Assembly (NCBI RefSeq): GCF_900103785.1
Contig: NZ_FNHE01000002.1
Location: 372,001-436,000, forward strand
Length of the DNA stretch: 64,000 bases
Direction of reading: 5' to 3'
From: Geodermatophilus siccatus
Lineage (GTDB): Bacteria; Actinomycetota; Actinomycetes; Mycobacteriales; Geodermatophilaceae
Every line of letters starts with the position of its first letter. Position 1 is the stretch's first letter. Below the pieces are notes generated by a model that was not told where the DNA came from, did no database searches, and was given only the letters and a program-made list of their open reading frames with translations. Shown piece after piece: positions 9,325 to 18,713 of this stretch. A program made the position numbers and the translations under genes.

Positions 9325-9613
9325 GGCGAGCACGGCCAGGGGCAGCTCCTCGACCGTCGGCGCGGCCCCATGCACAGGCAGCTCCACCCCGGTGTGCGTG
9401 CGGGTCGGGAGCGGCAGGTGTCGGCGCACCTGGTCCGGGCCCGCCGCACATGGGGCTGCCCTGTATCTGGCGCGACGTGGTCGGCCTCTACTGCGTGCAC
9501 GCGCACGGTGCTGCGGCTCCGCGCCGGGTGGGGCTCGAGCGGACGGGCTCCCCGTCCGGCCGGGGTGTGCGCACCGTGCGCCGGCACCCCGTCGACGGAG
9601 TCAGGAGAGACCG

Positions 9614-10756
9614 ATGGCCAGCCTGATCGCGAGAGTCACGTCCACGGGCCCGCGGGCTCCGCTCGCCCGGCTCCTCACCGCCCCCCTCGGGCTGGACGTG
9701 TGGGAGGTCAAGCCCGACCACCTGGTGCTCCAGGCCGACGAGGCCCAGGCCGCCCGGCTGGAGGCGATGGGGTACGGCGTCGAGCAGGTGCAGATGCTGG
9801 AGCCCTACCTGTCGGCCTTCGCCACCGACGCCGCCGCGACCGGCTACCACTCGGTGGCGAGCCTGGAGGAGGACATGCGGCGCCTGGCCGAGGAGCACCC
9901 GGAGATCGCCGAGCTGCAGCAGATCGGGCGCAGCGTGGAGGGCCGCCCGCTCTGGGCCCTGCGCATCGGCGAGCGCCGGGACAGCACCCGCAAGGTCGCC
10001 GTCCTCGGCTGTCACCACGCGCGGGAGTGGCTGGCCGTCGAGGTCCCCTACCTGCTGGCCGAGCACCTGCTCGAGAACTCCTCGTCCGACCCCGTGCAGC
10101 GGTGGCTGCAGCAGGGCGAGGTCTGGGTGGCGCCGATGGTGAACCCGGACGGCCACGAGTACACGCGCGTCGACCACCGGCTGTGGCGCAAGAACCGGCG
10201 CCCGAACCGGGACGGCAGCGTCGGCGTCGACCCCAACCGCAACTACGGCTACATGTGGGGCTCGCTGGACATCAACACCTCCAGCCACGTCCCGTCCGAC
10301 CAGACGTACGTCGGCCCACGGGCCTTCTCCGAGCCCGAGGTGCGCGCGGTGCGGGACCTCGTCGCCCGCGAGCGCTTCAGCGGCGTCCTCAGCTACCACA
10401 GCTACTCGCAGCTGATCCTGTACCCGTGGGGCTACACGTCCGAGCCGATCGCGGACCGGGACGACTTCGCCGAGCACCGGGATCTGGCCCAGGACATGGA
10501 GCAGCTGATCCGGAAGGTGCACGGCAGGACCTACGTCGCGCAGCAGTCCTCGGAGCTGTACCCGACGGCGGGTGACAGCAGCGACTGGACCTACGGCGAG
10601 TACGACGCGGTGTCGTTGACCATCGAGCTGCGCCCGGCCTCCGCGGAGGAGGGCGGGTTCATCGTGCCGTCCAGCGAGATCCAGCCCTGCTGGGAGGAGA
10701 ACCGGCCCGCGGCGTTCGGGTTCATCCAGCACGTCCTCGAGCGGCCGGAGCGCTGA
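9614..10756 (+). CDS. M14 zinc carboxypeptidase with N-terminal propeptide-like domain
   Basis: A 380-residue metallocarboxypeptidase. The zinc ligands are the His and Glu of GCHHAREWLAVE and a later His in LSYHSYSQLILYPWGY. NPDGHEYTR, the substrate-binding Arg region RKNRRPNRDG and GVDPNRNY follow the M14 pattern, and the catalytic Glu is in LTIELRP. Residues 1 to about 75 (including LGLDVWEVKPDHLVLQADE) resemble the activation segment of pro-carboxypeptidases. No signal peptide is visible, which is odd for this usually secreted family. ATG at 9614 follows AGGAGAG. The upstream 289 bp (9325-9613) holds no convincing gene. The next gene encodes a free-standing copy of the N-terminal region. 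Confidence 0.9.
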   Translation: MASLIARVTSTGPRAPLARLLTAPLGLDVWEVKPDHLVLQADEAQAARLEAMGYGVEQVQMLEPYLSAFATDAAATGYHSVASLEEDMRRLAEEHPEIAELQQIGRSVEGRPLWALRIGERRDSTRKVAVLGCHHAREWLAVEVPYLLAEHLLENSSSDPVQRWLQQGEVWVAPMVNPDGHEYTRVDHRLWRKNRRPNRDGSVGVDPNRNYGYMWGSLDINTSSHVPSDQTYVGPRAFSEPEVRAVRDLVARERFSGVLSYHSYSQLILYPWGYTSEPIADRDDFAEHRDLAQDMEQLIRKVHGRTYVAQQSSELYPTAGDSSDWTYGEYDAVSLTIELRPASAEEGGFIVPSSEIQPCWEENRPAAFGFIQHVLERPER

Positions 10757-10821
10757 CCGGTCGTGGCTCCCCCGGATCGCACCGGCAGCGCCGCGACGGG
10801 GTCGGCCGCGGCCGAGGGCCG

Positions 10822-11112
10822 GTGAACGCGGGCAGGGGCGACGAGCCGGTGGTCGCCCGCGTGGTGCCGGAGGCAGGCAGCAGCGTCGCGGAGCTGCTCG
10901 GCATGTCCCTGGGACTCGACGTCTGGGAACGCCACGCCGACTTCCTCGTCGTCGCCGCGCCCGAGAGCCGGCTCGGCGAGCTGGAGCGGCGGCGGCTGGC
11001 CCGGGTCGACCGCTGGGCCACGGTGGCGGACTACGTGACACGGATGCAGACCCGACCACCGGCCGAGGACGGCGGAGGGGCGCCACCGGAGGACGACGAG
11101 CGGACCCGGTGA
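10822..11112 (+). CDS. Stand-alone M14 propeptide-like protein
   Basis: A 96-residue protein that aligns with the N-terminus of the preceding carboxypeptidase: ARV near the start, LLxxxLGLDVWE, a hydrophobic DxLVV/DHLVL strand, then a helix rich in Arg and Glu. It lacks any catalytic part and ends in a Pro/Asp/Glu-rich tail. It starts with GTG at 10822, 65 bp after the carboxypeptidase stop, on the same strand, probably in one transcript. Inferred role: a trans-acting inhibitor, chaperone or oligomer partner for the neighbouring enzyme. It could also be a relic of a partial tandem duplication, but the frame is intact. Confidence 0.72.
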   Translation: MNAGRGDEPVVARVVPEAGSSVAELLGMSLGLDVWERHADFLVVAAPESRLGELERRRLARVDRWATVADYVTRMQTRPPAEDGGGAPPEDDERTR

Positions 11113-11215
11113 CCACGGCAGGAGGAGGGTGGTGGCCGCCCAGGGGCGTGGGGGCCGATCGACCGGGAGGCGTCGCGTGCAGCGCCGCCACGACACCGCA
11201 GCACACCGACGGCGA

Positions 11216-12358
11216 TCACGAGCGTGGCCGCTCCCCGACGTAGGGAGGTGTCCGGGCCGTCCACCGGCCCCAGATGTCGCGGTTCCGGAGAGCCGTCGCC
11301 CGATCGGCGTCGGGTGACTCGAGGTGGTCGAGGAACTCCCTGCCACGCTCGCGCCCATGAGCGATGAGGTCGTGGATGAACCCGGGGCTGCGGGACATCT
11401 TCGACTCGTAGTCGAGTCCGGCCGCCACCGCGTCGCTCATGGTGATCGCGCGGATCTTGACCAGGCGGTACCGCGCGAGCGCCTCCTCGGTGAGCATCCC
11501 CTGCTGGATGAGCTTGTTCAGGTGACCGATGTGGGAGACCTCCTGCTGGTAGGAGATGTTCGCCGCCAGCTCGTTGCGTCGGTCCCTGATGTCGTCCGAG
11601 CGCTTCGGCTCGCCGGCTCGCTCATCGGGGTTGATCTGGATCACCCACACCTCGTCCGGAGCAGACCCGGGTGTGCCGTCGCGCTCCGGGACCCGTCCCG
11701 CGTCGACGAGCTCGCGGATCGGCGGGTTCTGGGCGAAGAGGCCGTCCCAGTACGACCCGGCGCCCAGCGGGACCGCTCTGAACAGGGTGGGGACCGCGGC
11801 TGACGCGAGGATGACCCTGCTCGTGATCCAGTCGGCGGGGTGGCCGTTGAGCTCGTGACTGCGGAAGACCCGGAACTCCCCCGTCCGCACGTCCGCGGCG
11901 CTCACCAGCAGCCGTGGTGCCGACGGGTCGATGTCCTCCGGTCGGATCTCGTCGAAGGGCACGTGCCGCTCGAGCAGGCGCAGGAACGCCTGGTGCGCCT
12001 CGAAGGGGTTCAGGTACGGATTGGGCTCGAAGACCAGCCCGACCCTTCCGGCGAGCCGCAGCGTGGTCATGACGGCGGCCTCGATCGACGCCGCGGGCAG
12101 GCCGCGCGTGGTGTTGTCGTCCCAGAACGCGGCGAGTCGGTCCACGCCGTCCCGGGGGTCACCCCGCAGGAGGCCGCACCAGGCCAGGAGCGCGCAGACG
12201 GCGCCACCGGAGGTGCCGCTCAACGCGCGGATCTCGCTCCGGGAATCGGTCAGCAGCTCGGTGAGCACACCGGCGGTGAAGGCCGTGTGGCTCCCGCCGC
12301 CCTGGCACGCCAGGACGACCCGTCGCTGCCGCTCCGTCTCCGGCGTCGTGTCGGTCAT
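11216..12358 (-). CDS. Patatin-like phospholipase
   Basis: A 380-residue cytoplasmic lipid acyl hydrolase. The oxyanion loop is CQGGGSHTAFTAGVL, the nucleophile serine lies in SGTSGGAVCALL (GxSxG), and the catalytic Asp is in YWDGLFAQNPP (DG motif). No signal peptide or membrane span. I chose the ATG at 12358 because GAGGTG lies just upstream; a GTG two codons earlier is possible but would sit in that site. It is convergent with the propeptide-like gene and preceded by 257 bp without a gene. Patatins of this size in soil bacteria often act on membrane lipids or storage granules; no neighbour fixes the role here. Confidence 0.88.
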   Translation of the reverse strand: MTDTTPETERQRRVVLACQGGGSHTAFTAGVLTELLTDSRSEIRALSGTSGGAVCALLAWCGLLRGDPRDGVDRLAAFWDDNTTRGLPAASIEAAVMTTLRLAGRVGLVFEPNPYLNPFEAHQAFLRLLERHVPFDEIRPEDIDPSAPRLLVSAADVRTGEFRVFRSHELNGHPADWITSRVILASAAVPTLFRAVPLGAGSYWDGLFAQNPPIRELVDAGRVPERDGTPGSAPDEVWVIQINPDERAGEPKRSDDIRDRRNELAANISYQQEVSHIGHLNKLIQQGMLTEEALARYRLVKIRAITMSDAVAAGLDYESKMSRSPGFIHDLIAHGRERGREFLDHLESPDADRATALRNRDIWGRWTARTPPYVGERPRS

Positions 12359-12615
12359 GGTCACCTCGGGACAGGTCCTCGCGATCGGCTGTGTCCACGT
12401 CCTCGGTGGACGAGGTCGGCGACCGGCCCGCCGCCGTCGACGTCACGCCGGCGGCGGCGGGCCGGCGGACCGAGGTCGGTGTCGACCTCGGTCCGCGTCC
12501 GGACGCCGCAGGCCGAGTACGACGTCGCACGGCCGCGCTCGAACCCCACCCCCCTCCGGCCGGTGGGGCACCCGGCGCCGGAGCGTCGGCGGAGGGGACG
12601 CGGGCGGCATGCCGG

Positions 12616-14628
12616 TCAGATCTGCTGGGTGCGCGCGGCGACCAGCTCCCCGCCGGCGTGCCCCTCCACCCGGACGACGTCGGCGCCGGCCACCCCGGTC
12701 ACGGTGACGGTCGAGGTGCCGTCCGCCACGTCGGTGCTGGCCCGTGGCCGGCCGTCGACGTAGACGTCGAGGCGCTGGATGCCCGCCGTCGTCACCTGCA
12801 GGGTGAGCGTGCCGCCGCCGTCCAGCGAGGACGTCAGCCGCAGAGCGCGCCCAGGCATCGCCGCCAGCAGCGCCCCCGCAGCGTTGAGCAGGTCGAGGTT
12901 GCCCTCGAGCACGTCGCGGCGGGTCAGTTCGCGCCGGTGTTCCGGCACGACGCCGAGGTCCTCCACCGGGGTACCGGCCAGCTCGCCCACGCGGAGGGTC
13001 CGCCGGATGGAGACCCGCATGGCGGCTCCGTTCGGCAGGGCCCGGTACGGGCTCTCCGGGTTCGGCTGCGGCAGCTCGAGCAGCCGCTTGAGCAGGCTGT
13101 GCGTCCACACGTTGGCGCCGCCCGCCCCGGTGTTGTCGTCCACGCCGAGCACCGGACCGATCCCGTGGTCCTGGAAGCCGGCGGCGAAGATGTCCGTCGC
13201 CGAGTAGCAGCGCGCGTCGGTGACGAGCACCACCGGGCCGCAGTACTGCTGTCCCCGGCGGTTGGCGCCCTCGACCGGGGTGATCGGGAACGCCGAGGAG
13301 AAGGCCGACCCGGTCTCCACGGCCTGCTCCATGGACCGGAACCACGGCCCCAGGTCGATGCCGCTCGGGTTGTCCTTGTGCTGGCGCACGACGGCCAGGT
13401 TGAGCGGGGTGCAGATGAACTGCACCGGCTCCGGGGTGATCGGCCGCGGCGTCAGCGTCTGCAGGAGGAACTCGCTGGCGTGGATGTGCCCACCCCCGTT
13501 GCCGCGCACGTCGAGGACCAGCCCGTCCTGCGGGAGCAGCCCGATCAGCCGCACGAACTCGTCGACGAAGGCTTCGACGAGCGCGTCCTCGACGTCGAAC
13601 GAGAAGATCCGCACGTGGCCGAACGTGCCCGAGGGGGTCACGACGCTGCGTGCCCGGAAGAACAACGGCATGGTCGTGGTGAGCTCGGCCCCTGCCTCGG
13701 CCGGCTCGGTCTCGACCTCGGCCTGGACGTCGGAGAACTGCTGGTCCACGGCCTGCGGCGCGAACAGCAGCGCGCGGGCGCGGCTGATCTCGTCGGCGAA
13801 CAGGTCCAGCCCCCGCGAGGCGGCGGCGACGGTCGGGGCGTCGGCGTCGGCCATGGGCGGGAGGTTGGGCCCGACCAGCCAGGGCTGGCGCAGCTCGTGG
13901 CGCACCCCGCCGGCGTCCAGGTAGGTGATGGTCACCCACTCCTCGTCCGGGGGCAGGTGCAGCCGCAGCGAGCGCAGGGTCAGGGCATCGATCCCCCGCG
14001 CCAGGCGGGCCGCCCGGTTGCTGCCGGCGAACCGGTCGGCGTTGACGGCCGCGGCCAGGGCGATCGGCACACCGTTCCAGTGGGTGATCTCGACACCGCG
14101 CGTGAACGTCGCGGTGCTCACGCCCTGCGCCAGATGGCTGACGATGTACTTCTCCGCCCCGCCGTCCACGCAGCGTTCCACCTGGAACGGCAGGTAGGCG
14201 ATCTTCCCGCTGAACGGGGCCGGCAGCACGTAGTTGGTGTGCAGGTCGCGCACCGAGTGGAAGATGCTCAACACCTCCCGGTGGAAGTCCCGTTCCGGCG
14301 CCATCGTCGCGTCGGTCTGCTGCCCCAGCCGGGCCCGCAGCAGCCGCAGCCGCTGCACCGGGTTCACTGCGTGCATGGCCGCCTTCAGGGGCAGGTGCAC
14401 GTAGTTGCCCTCGAGCAGGAGCAGGGCCTGCTGGACGATCGTCATGCGCTGGGCGTGGCTGAGGTTGCCGGCCGAGGCGACGAACTCCTGCAGCGGCACC
14501 GAGTCGGCGATCGGCGCCCCCGCGTTGCCGACCTGCACGGTCAGGTCGGCGGGCAGGGATTCGTCGGCGACGAGGTCGTCCAGCGGACGCCGTGGCGCCA
14601 GCACCTCGACGCGGGTGCTCGTGGTCAT
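12616..14628 (-). CDS. S41-family (C-terminal processing/tricorn-like) peptidase
   Basis: A 670-residue protein with a peptidase S41 domain in its middle and C-terminal part. GLVLDVRGNGGGHIHASEFLLQTL is the typical strand and glycine loop, and the probable nucleophile serine is in DARCYSATDIFAAGFQDHG. The N-terminal third (YVHLPLKAAMHAVNPVQRL, FHSVRDLHTNYVLP) matches the helical domain before S41 cores in secreted-type homologues, but there is no signal peptide. A C-terminal beta segment (about 590-670) rich in Thr/Val follows the protease. The ATG at 14628 is preceded by GGGAGGAG. No operon partner; the target is unknown. Confidence 0.83.
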   Translation of the reverse strand: MTTSTRVEVLAPRRPLDDLVADESLPADLTVQVGNAGAPIADSVPLQEFVASAGNLSHAQRMTIVQQALLLLEGNYVHLPLKAAMHAVNPVQRLRLLRARLGQQTDATMAPERDFHREVLSIFHSVRDLHTNYVLPAPFSGKIAYLPFQVERCVDGGAEKYIVSHLAQGVSTATFTRGVEITHWNGVPIALAAAVNADRFAGSNRAARLARGIDALTLRSLRLHLPPDEEWVTITYLDAGGVRHELRQPWLVGPNLPPMADADAPTVAAASRGLDLFADEISRARALLFAPQAVDQQFSDVQAEVETEPAEAGAELTTTMPLFFRARSVVTPSGTFGHVRIFSFDVEDALVEAFVDEFVRLIGLLPQDGLVLDVRGNGGGHIHASEFLLQTLTPRPITPEPVQFICTPLNLAVVRQHKDNPSGIDLGPWFRSMEQAVETGSAFSSAFPITPVEGANRRGQQYCGPVVLVTDARCYSATDIFAAGFQDHGIGPVLGVDDNTGAGGANVWTHSLLKRLLELPQPNPESPYRALPNGAAMRVSIRRTLRVGELAGTPVEDLGVVPEHRRELTRRDVLEGNLDLLNAAGALLAAMPGRALRLTSSLDGGGTLTLQVTTAGIQRLDVYVDGRPRASTDVADGTSTVTVTGVAGADVVRVEGHAGGELVAARTQQI

Positions 14629-14939
14629 GGTTCCTGGCTCCTCCCGTGGCATCGCGGCCGGAGGTCGGACGGCCGCCCGGCAGCAGCAGACCAAGAGACC
14701 CGTCACGCAGACGTCACCGGACCGTCCCCGGGCGCTCGACCCGGGCAGGACGTGCGGCGGGGGCGTCTCCAGCGGCGGTCTTCCGGGACTGCGTGTCGTC
14801 GAGCCGGACGGGGCCTCGGGCATGCCCGTGCGGAGACGGCCGACGGGGTCCCGAGGAGGTCGGCCACGACCCGGCGCAGCGCGTCGCCCCCCGGCTCCGG
14901 TCCCGCCCGTCGGGTGCGCTCAGCGGTGGTGGGGCCCCA
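14629..14939. other. Intergenic, promoter side of the S41 gene
   Basis: About 310 bp between two minus-strand genes. It must hold the promoter of the S41 gene next to its ribosome-binding site. I see no convincing reading frame, hairpin or repeat. Confidence 0.5.
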
Positions 14940-15314
14940 TCAGTACCTCACGCCTCGTTCCAGACGGACGTTGCTGTCGGACCACCAGTACGGAGTCGTC
15001 GATCCATCTGCTCGTCTCAGGATCGCCAGCGCCATCCCGGTCGCAGGCCCGACCCGGAACTCGCCGTACTCGGACTGCGCCATCGTCTTCCACTCCGCAC
15101 CACCCTGCCTCCGGGCGGCCTCGCTGTCGAAGTCGGCATCGTCCAGCACGGCTGTGGCGGCAGCCCCCGTCCCGTCACGGTTCGACTGCCAGAGCCAGAT
15201 GTACATCCTCCGCAGCGTCTGGTCGTCCTCGAGTTCGAGAGGACCGCGGAGCCAGACGCCTCTCCCCGCGTCGATCGTCAGCACCCGGTTGAAGTTGCCT
15301 CCGGCTGACGCCAT
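14940..15314 (-). CDS. Small hypothetical protein, Trp/Arg-rich, possible beta-sheet fold
   Basis: Not recognised. A 124-residue protein beginning MASAGGNFNRVLTIDAG, with several regular hydrophobic strands (GVWLRGPLELEDD, RMYIWLWQSNRDG, GMALAILRRADGS) and a C-terminal NVRLERGVRY. There is no signal peptide or membrane segment. The ATG at 15314 was preferred; an in-frame GTG at 15347 would add 11 residues, and neither has a strong ribosome-binding site. It lies alone between the S41 gene and the cyclase gene, all on the minus strand. Codon use is that of the surrounding genes, so it is probably real. Confidence 0.6.
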   Translation of the reverse strand: MASAGGNFNRVLTIDAGRGVWLRGPLELEDDQTLRRMYIWLWQSNRDGTGAAATAVLDDADFDSEAARRQGGAEWKTMAQSEYGEFRVGPATGMALAILRRADGSTTPYWWSDSNVRLERGVRY

Positions 15315-15389
15315 CGCGTCACCGCCAATCCGAGCCCCGCGGCTCACAGGTGTGCCGGTACGCAGTGGACCCCGCGCACAGCATGGCCA

Positions 15390-18300
15390 TCATGTCCTCT
15401 TGCCGAGTTCCTCGAGCCGCCGTCGGGTCGCGGCCGCGGCGATCACGTTCCCCTTCACCCCATAGAGACGCAGCGCCTCCGAGGCAGCGGTGACGGCTTC
15501 GTCGGCTCTGCGGGAGGCTTCGAGCACGTGTGACAGGTCGAGCAGCGCGTCGGCCCGGTGGTTGAGGAAGTCGGTCGCCCCGGCGAGTGCCACCGCCTCG
15601 CGCGCCAGCGCCTCGGCCTCCTGGAGTTCGGCACGCCTGGTGAGCACGCGCGCGCGGACCCCGCGCCAGAGGACCTGCGACAGCAGGTCGGTGGGCCCGG
15701 CCAGTCGGGCGCTGAGACCCGCGAGCTCCTCGGCCTCCACGTCGCGCCCCTGGTCGAAGACCGCTCGCGCGAGGAAGGCGGCGGTCGTCGGGAGGAACAT
15801 GCGCTCCCCCATCTCCTCGAGCGCGCGACATCCCGTGCGCAGGCTCTCCTCGGCCGCCGCCGGGTTGCCCGCGAGCAGCTCGATGACGGCCTCGTTCTGG
15901 GAGGTCGCCGCGTTCAGGGTGAGGCCGAGGTCCGCGTAGGCGGCGTTGCTCGTCGCCAGCAGCCGGCGGGCGAGGTCGAAGCGACCGAGCATCGCGTGCA
16001 GGCCGGCGAGGTGACGGAGGATCGCCGCCTCGGACTCCGGGCTCTCGTGCACCTCCTCGCGCATCGCCTCGCAGCGGCGCACACCCTCGTCGGCGGGTGT
16101 CGGACCGAACCACAGCGAGGACGCGACCCACGTCAGGATCTCGTTCCGCACATGACGATCCCCTGCCTCGCGCGCATGCGCGGCCGCGCGCTCCCACGCC
16201 GCTGCTGCCGCCTCGGCACGAGCCTCGTTCCAGTGGAGCCATGCCTCGAGCCGCCGTGCGCGGCACAGGCCGAGGTCGTCCGCACACCGCTCGAAGACCG
16301 GGATCACCAGGGCCATCGTCCGAGCGGCTTCCTCGGTCCCGCCCTCCTCGACGTGGAGCAGCCGCAGGAACTGCCGTTGGACCAGCACGTGCGACGCCGT
16401 GCACGTGTCGTCTCCGGCCGCGGCCAGCCGCTCCGCCTCGTCGAGCACGCGCCCGGCCTGGGCCAGCCGGCCGGACTCGATCATCGCGGCGCCGAGCTCG
16501 GCGAGCACCAGCGGCCGCCTCGGGTCCTCGGTCCGGAGCAGCTCCGTCACGCGCTCGAGCAGGCCGATCCCCGCAGGCAGGTCGCTGCGAGCGAGCGCTC
16601 GTCGTCCTGCCGCCTCGAGACGCTCGGACGCCCGTGTGGCGAGCGAGGCGGCACGCGAGTCGAGCGATCCGACCGCGACCCGGTACCGGAAGGCCTGTTC
16701 GAGGTGGTAACCGACGATCTCCTCGAACTCGCGCGAGCGCGAGCGGTCGTCGGCCATCGCCTCGAGCCAGCCCGCGTAGCGCTCGTGCAGGTCGGCCCGA
16801 TCGCCCTTCGGCAGTGAGCGATAGGCGGCATCGCGGATCAGCCCGTGCCGGAAGCGGTAGGCCTCCTCGCCGGCGAAGTCCGCCGCGTTCCGGCGGATCA
16901 GGTCCCGGTGGACCAGCGTCTGCAAGCCGTCCTCGAGCGCCGCGTCGAGCGCGGGGTGGGCGAGCTCGCCGACGGCACCCCGGTGGAAGACCACCCCTTC
17001 GACCGCTGCGGTCGTCAGGATCGCCCGCTGGTCGGCCGGGAGGCTCTCCAGGCGCGCGGCGAGGAGCGCGTGGATCGTCGAGGGAACGGGGAGTTCGGAG
17101 AGGTCCGCCGGGGCGACCCAGCGGTCGTCCTCGCGCACGAGCAGCCCGTCGTCGACGAGCATCGCCACGAGTTCCTCCGCGAAGAGCGCGTTGCCCTCGG
17201 CCGAGCCCGCGATCACGGAGGCGGCGGCGGGCGGCACGGGCGCGCGGCCCAGCAGGTTGGACACCAGCTCGCGGCACTCCGCCTCGCTCAGTGGCTCGAG
17301 CGCGATCGACGTCGTGTTCGGCTTGCGGCTCCCCCAACCCGGGCGGATCTCCAGCAGGTCCCTCCGGGCGATGCAGACGAGCAGGATCGGGAACCCGCGC
17401 GAGAAGTCGGCGACGTGCTCCACCAGGTCGAGGAAGGTCGGCTCGGCCCAGTGGAGGTCGTCCACCACGACGACGAGCGGCCCCGCTCGCGCCAGTGCCT
17501 CGAACAGCCTCCGGACCGCCCAGAAGGTCTCCTCGCTCGTCCCTCCCCCCGCGCTGCCGAGCCCGAGCGTCTCGGCCACGCGCTGGGCGATCAGCTGGGC
17601 CTTCTCCTCCCCGGCGAGCTCCTCCGCGGCGAGCCGCGCCGCGATCGTGGCCGCGGACTGCTCATCGGGCTCCAGACCCTTGGCCCGGGCGATCCCCCGG
17701 ACGATCTCCGCCAGGGGCCAGTAGGTGATCCCCTCGCCGTAGGGCAGGCAGCGACCGTGCAGGACCACGACGTCGTCGCCGAGTTCGGCCGTGAACTCCC
17801 GCACGAGCCGCGACTTCCCCACGCCGGCGTCGCCGAGCACGGTCAGCACGTGGCAACTCCCCTGGCTGACCGCCCCGCCGAACACGGTCCTGAGCACCGA
17901 GCGGGGGCCCTGTCGCCCGATGAACGGTGACTCGAAGTGGCGCGCGAGGCCGGGGGCGTGCGCGCGGGCGTGCCTGACGACCAGGGCGTCGACGACCGCT
18001 CCGTGCTTGAGTGCGCGTGGCCCGCTCGGCTCGACGTCGACCGCGTCGCGCACCAGCTGGTGCGTCGACCTGCTGATCAGGATCTCGTTCGCCGCTGCCG
18101 CCTCCTCGAGGCGCTTGGCGACGTTCACGGCCTCTCCGGTGACGAAGAGGTGTCCCTGCCGGTGGTCGCCGGCGATGACCTCGCCGGTGTTGACGCCGAT
18201 CCGGCTGGCCAACCGGACACCCCAGCCGGCCTCGAGATCGCGGTTGAGGACGGTGAGCCTGTCGCGCATCTCGATGGCTCCCCGCACCGCACGCAGGGCG

Positions 18301-18623
18301 TCGTCCTCGTGGAGGGTCGGTACGCCGAACACCGCCATGATCGCGTCACCGATGTACTTCTCCACGGTTCCGCCGTGCTTGCCGACGATGGCGCTCATCT
18401 CGCCGAAGTAGCGCGCGAGCAGGTTCCGGAGCGCTTCCGGGTCGAGGGTGAGGCTCAACCGGGACGAGTCGACGAGGTCGGCGAAGAGGATCGTGACCGT
18501 CTTGCGGACGTCCGGTGCGGGCGGCCTCGCTCCGGGCCCGGCCGGAGCGAGGGGAGCCGCCACCGAGACGACGCTACCGCTGTCGTCCCTGGCTTCAAGG
18601 GGTCCGAGGACCCGGGACCCCAT
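15390..18623 (-). CDS. Class III adenylate/guanylate cyclase with AAA ATPase and TPR-like repeats
   Basis: A protein of about 1,077 residues. The N-terminal cyclase domain (about 40-215) has both metal aspartates in TILFADLVDSS and KYIGDAIMAVFG and the transition-state Asn and Arg in VNVAKRLEEA, so it should be active. It is followed by a STAND-like ATPase with Walker A GDAGVGKSRLVREF and Walker B LVVVVDDLHWAEPTFLDL. The C-terminal half consists of helical TPR-like repeats rich in Ala and Glu. Such fused proteins are thought to turn a signal bound by the repeats into cyclic nucleotide. A Crp/Fnr regulator is encoded 1 kb away at 19596. ATG at 18623 chosen; a GTG at 18665 would add 14 residues. 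Confidence 0.9.
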   Translation of the reverse strand: MGSRVLGPLEARDDSGSVVSVAAPLAPAGPGARPPAPDVRKTVTILFADLVDSSRLSLTLDPEALRNLLARYFGEMSAIVGKHGGTVEKYIGDAIMAVFGVPTLHEDDALRAVRGAIEMRDRLTVLNRDLEAGWGVRLASRIGVNTGEVIAGDHRQGHLFVTGEAVNVAKRLEEAAAANEILISRSTHQLVRDAVDVEPSGPRALKHGAVVDALVVRHARAHAPGLARHFESPFIGRQGPRSVLRTVFGGAVSQGSCHVLTVLGDAGVGKSRLVREFTAELGDDVVVLHGRCLPYGEGITYWPLAEIVRGIARAKGLEPDEQSAATIAARLAAEELAGEEKAQLIAQRVAETLGLGSAGGGTSEETFWAVRRLFEALARAGPLVVVVDDLHWAEPTFLDLVEHVADFSRGFPILLVCIARRDLLEIRPGWGSRKPNTTSIALEPLSEAECRELVSNLLGRAPVPPAAASVIAGSAEGNALFAEELVAMLVDDGLLVREDDRWVAPADLSELPVPSTIHALLAARLESLPADQRAILTTAAVEGVVFHRGAVGELAHPALDAALEDGLQTLVHRDLIRRNAADFAGEEAYRFRHGLIRDAAYRSLPKGDRADLHERYAGWLEAMADDRSRSREFEEIVGYHLEQAFRYRVAVGSLDSRAASLATRASERLEAAGRRALARSDLPAGIGLLERVTELLRTEDPRRPLVLAELGAAMIESGRLAQAGRVLDEAERLAAAGDDTCTASHVLVQRQFLRLLHVEEGGTEEAARTMALVIPVFERCADDLGLCRARRLEAWLHWNEARAEAAAAAWERAAAHAREAGDRHVRNEILTWVASSLWFGPTPADEGVRRCEAMREEVHESPESEAAILRHLAGLHAMLGRFDLARRLLATSNAAYADLGLTLNAATSQNEAVIELLAGNPAAAEESLRTGCRALEEMGERMFLPTTAAFLARAVFDQGRDVEAEELAGLSARLAGPTDLLSQVLWRGVRARVLTRRAELQEAEALAREAVALAGATDFLNHRADALLDLSHVLEASRRADEAVTAASEALRLYGVKGNVIAAAATRRRLEELGKRT

Positions 18624-18713
18624 CGGCGCGCTGTCCCCGCGGTGGGTGCCCCTGCGAAGCGACACGGCCCGACCAGGGCACCGCCCCCCAACGGCGACGG
18701 CGGGCCGACCGGC

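Noticed and set aside
9325-9613. Open frames between the RpiR and carboxypeptidase genes
   Set aside because: All are extensions of shadows with Arg/Pro-rich composition and no start signal.
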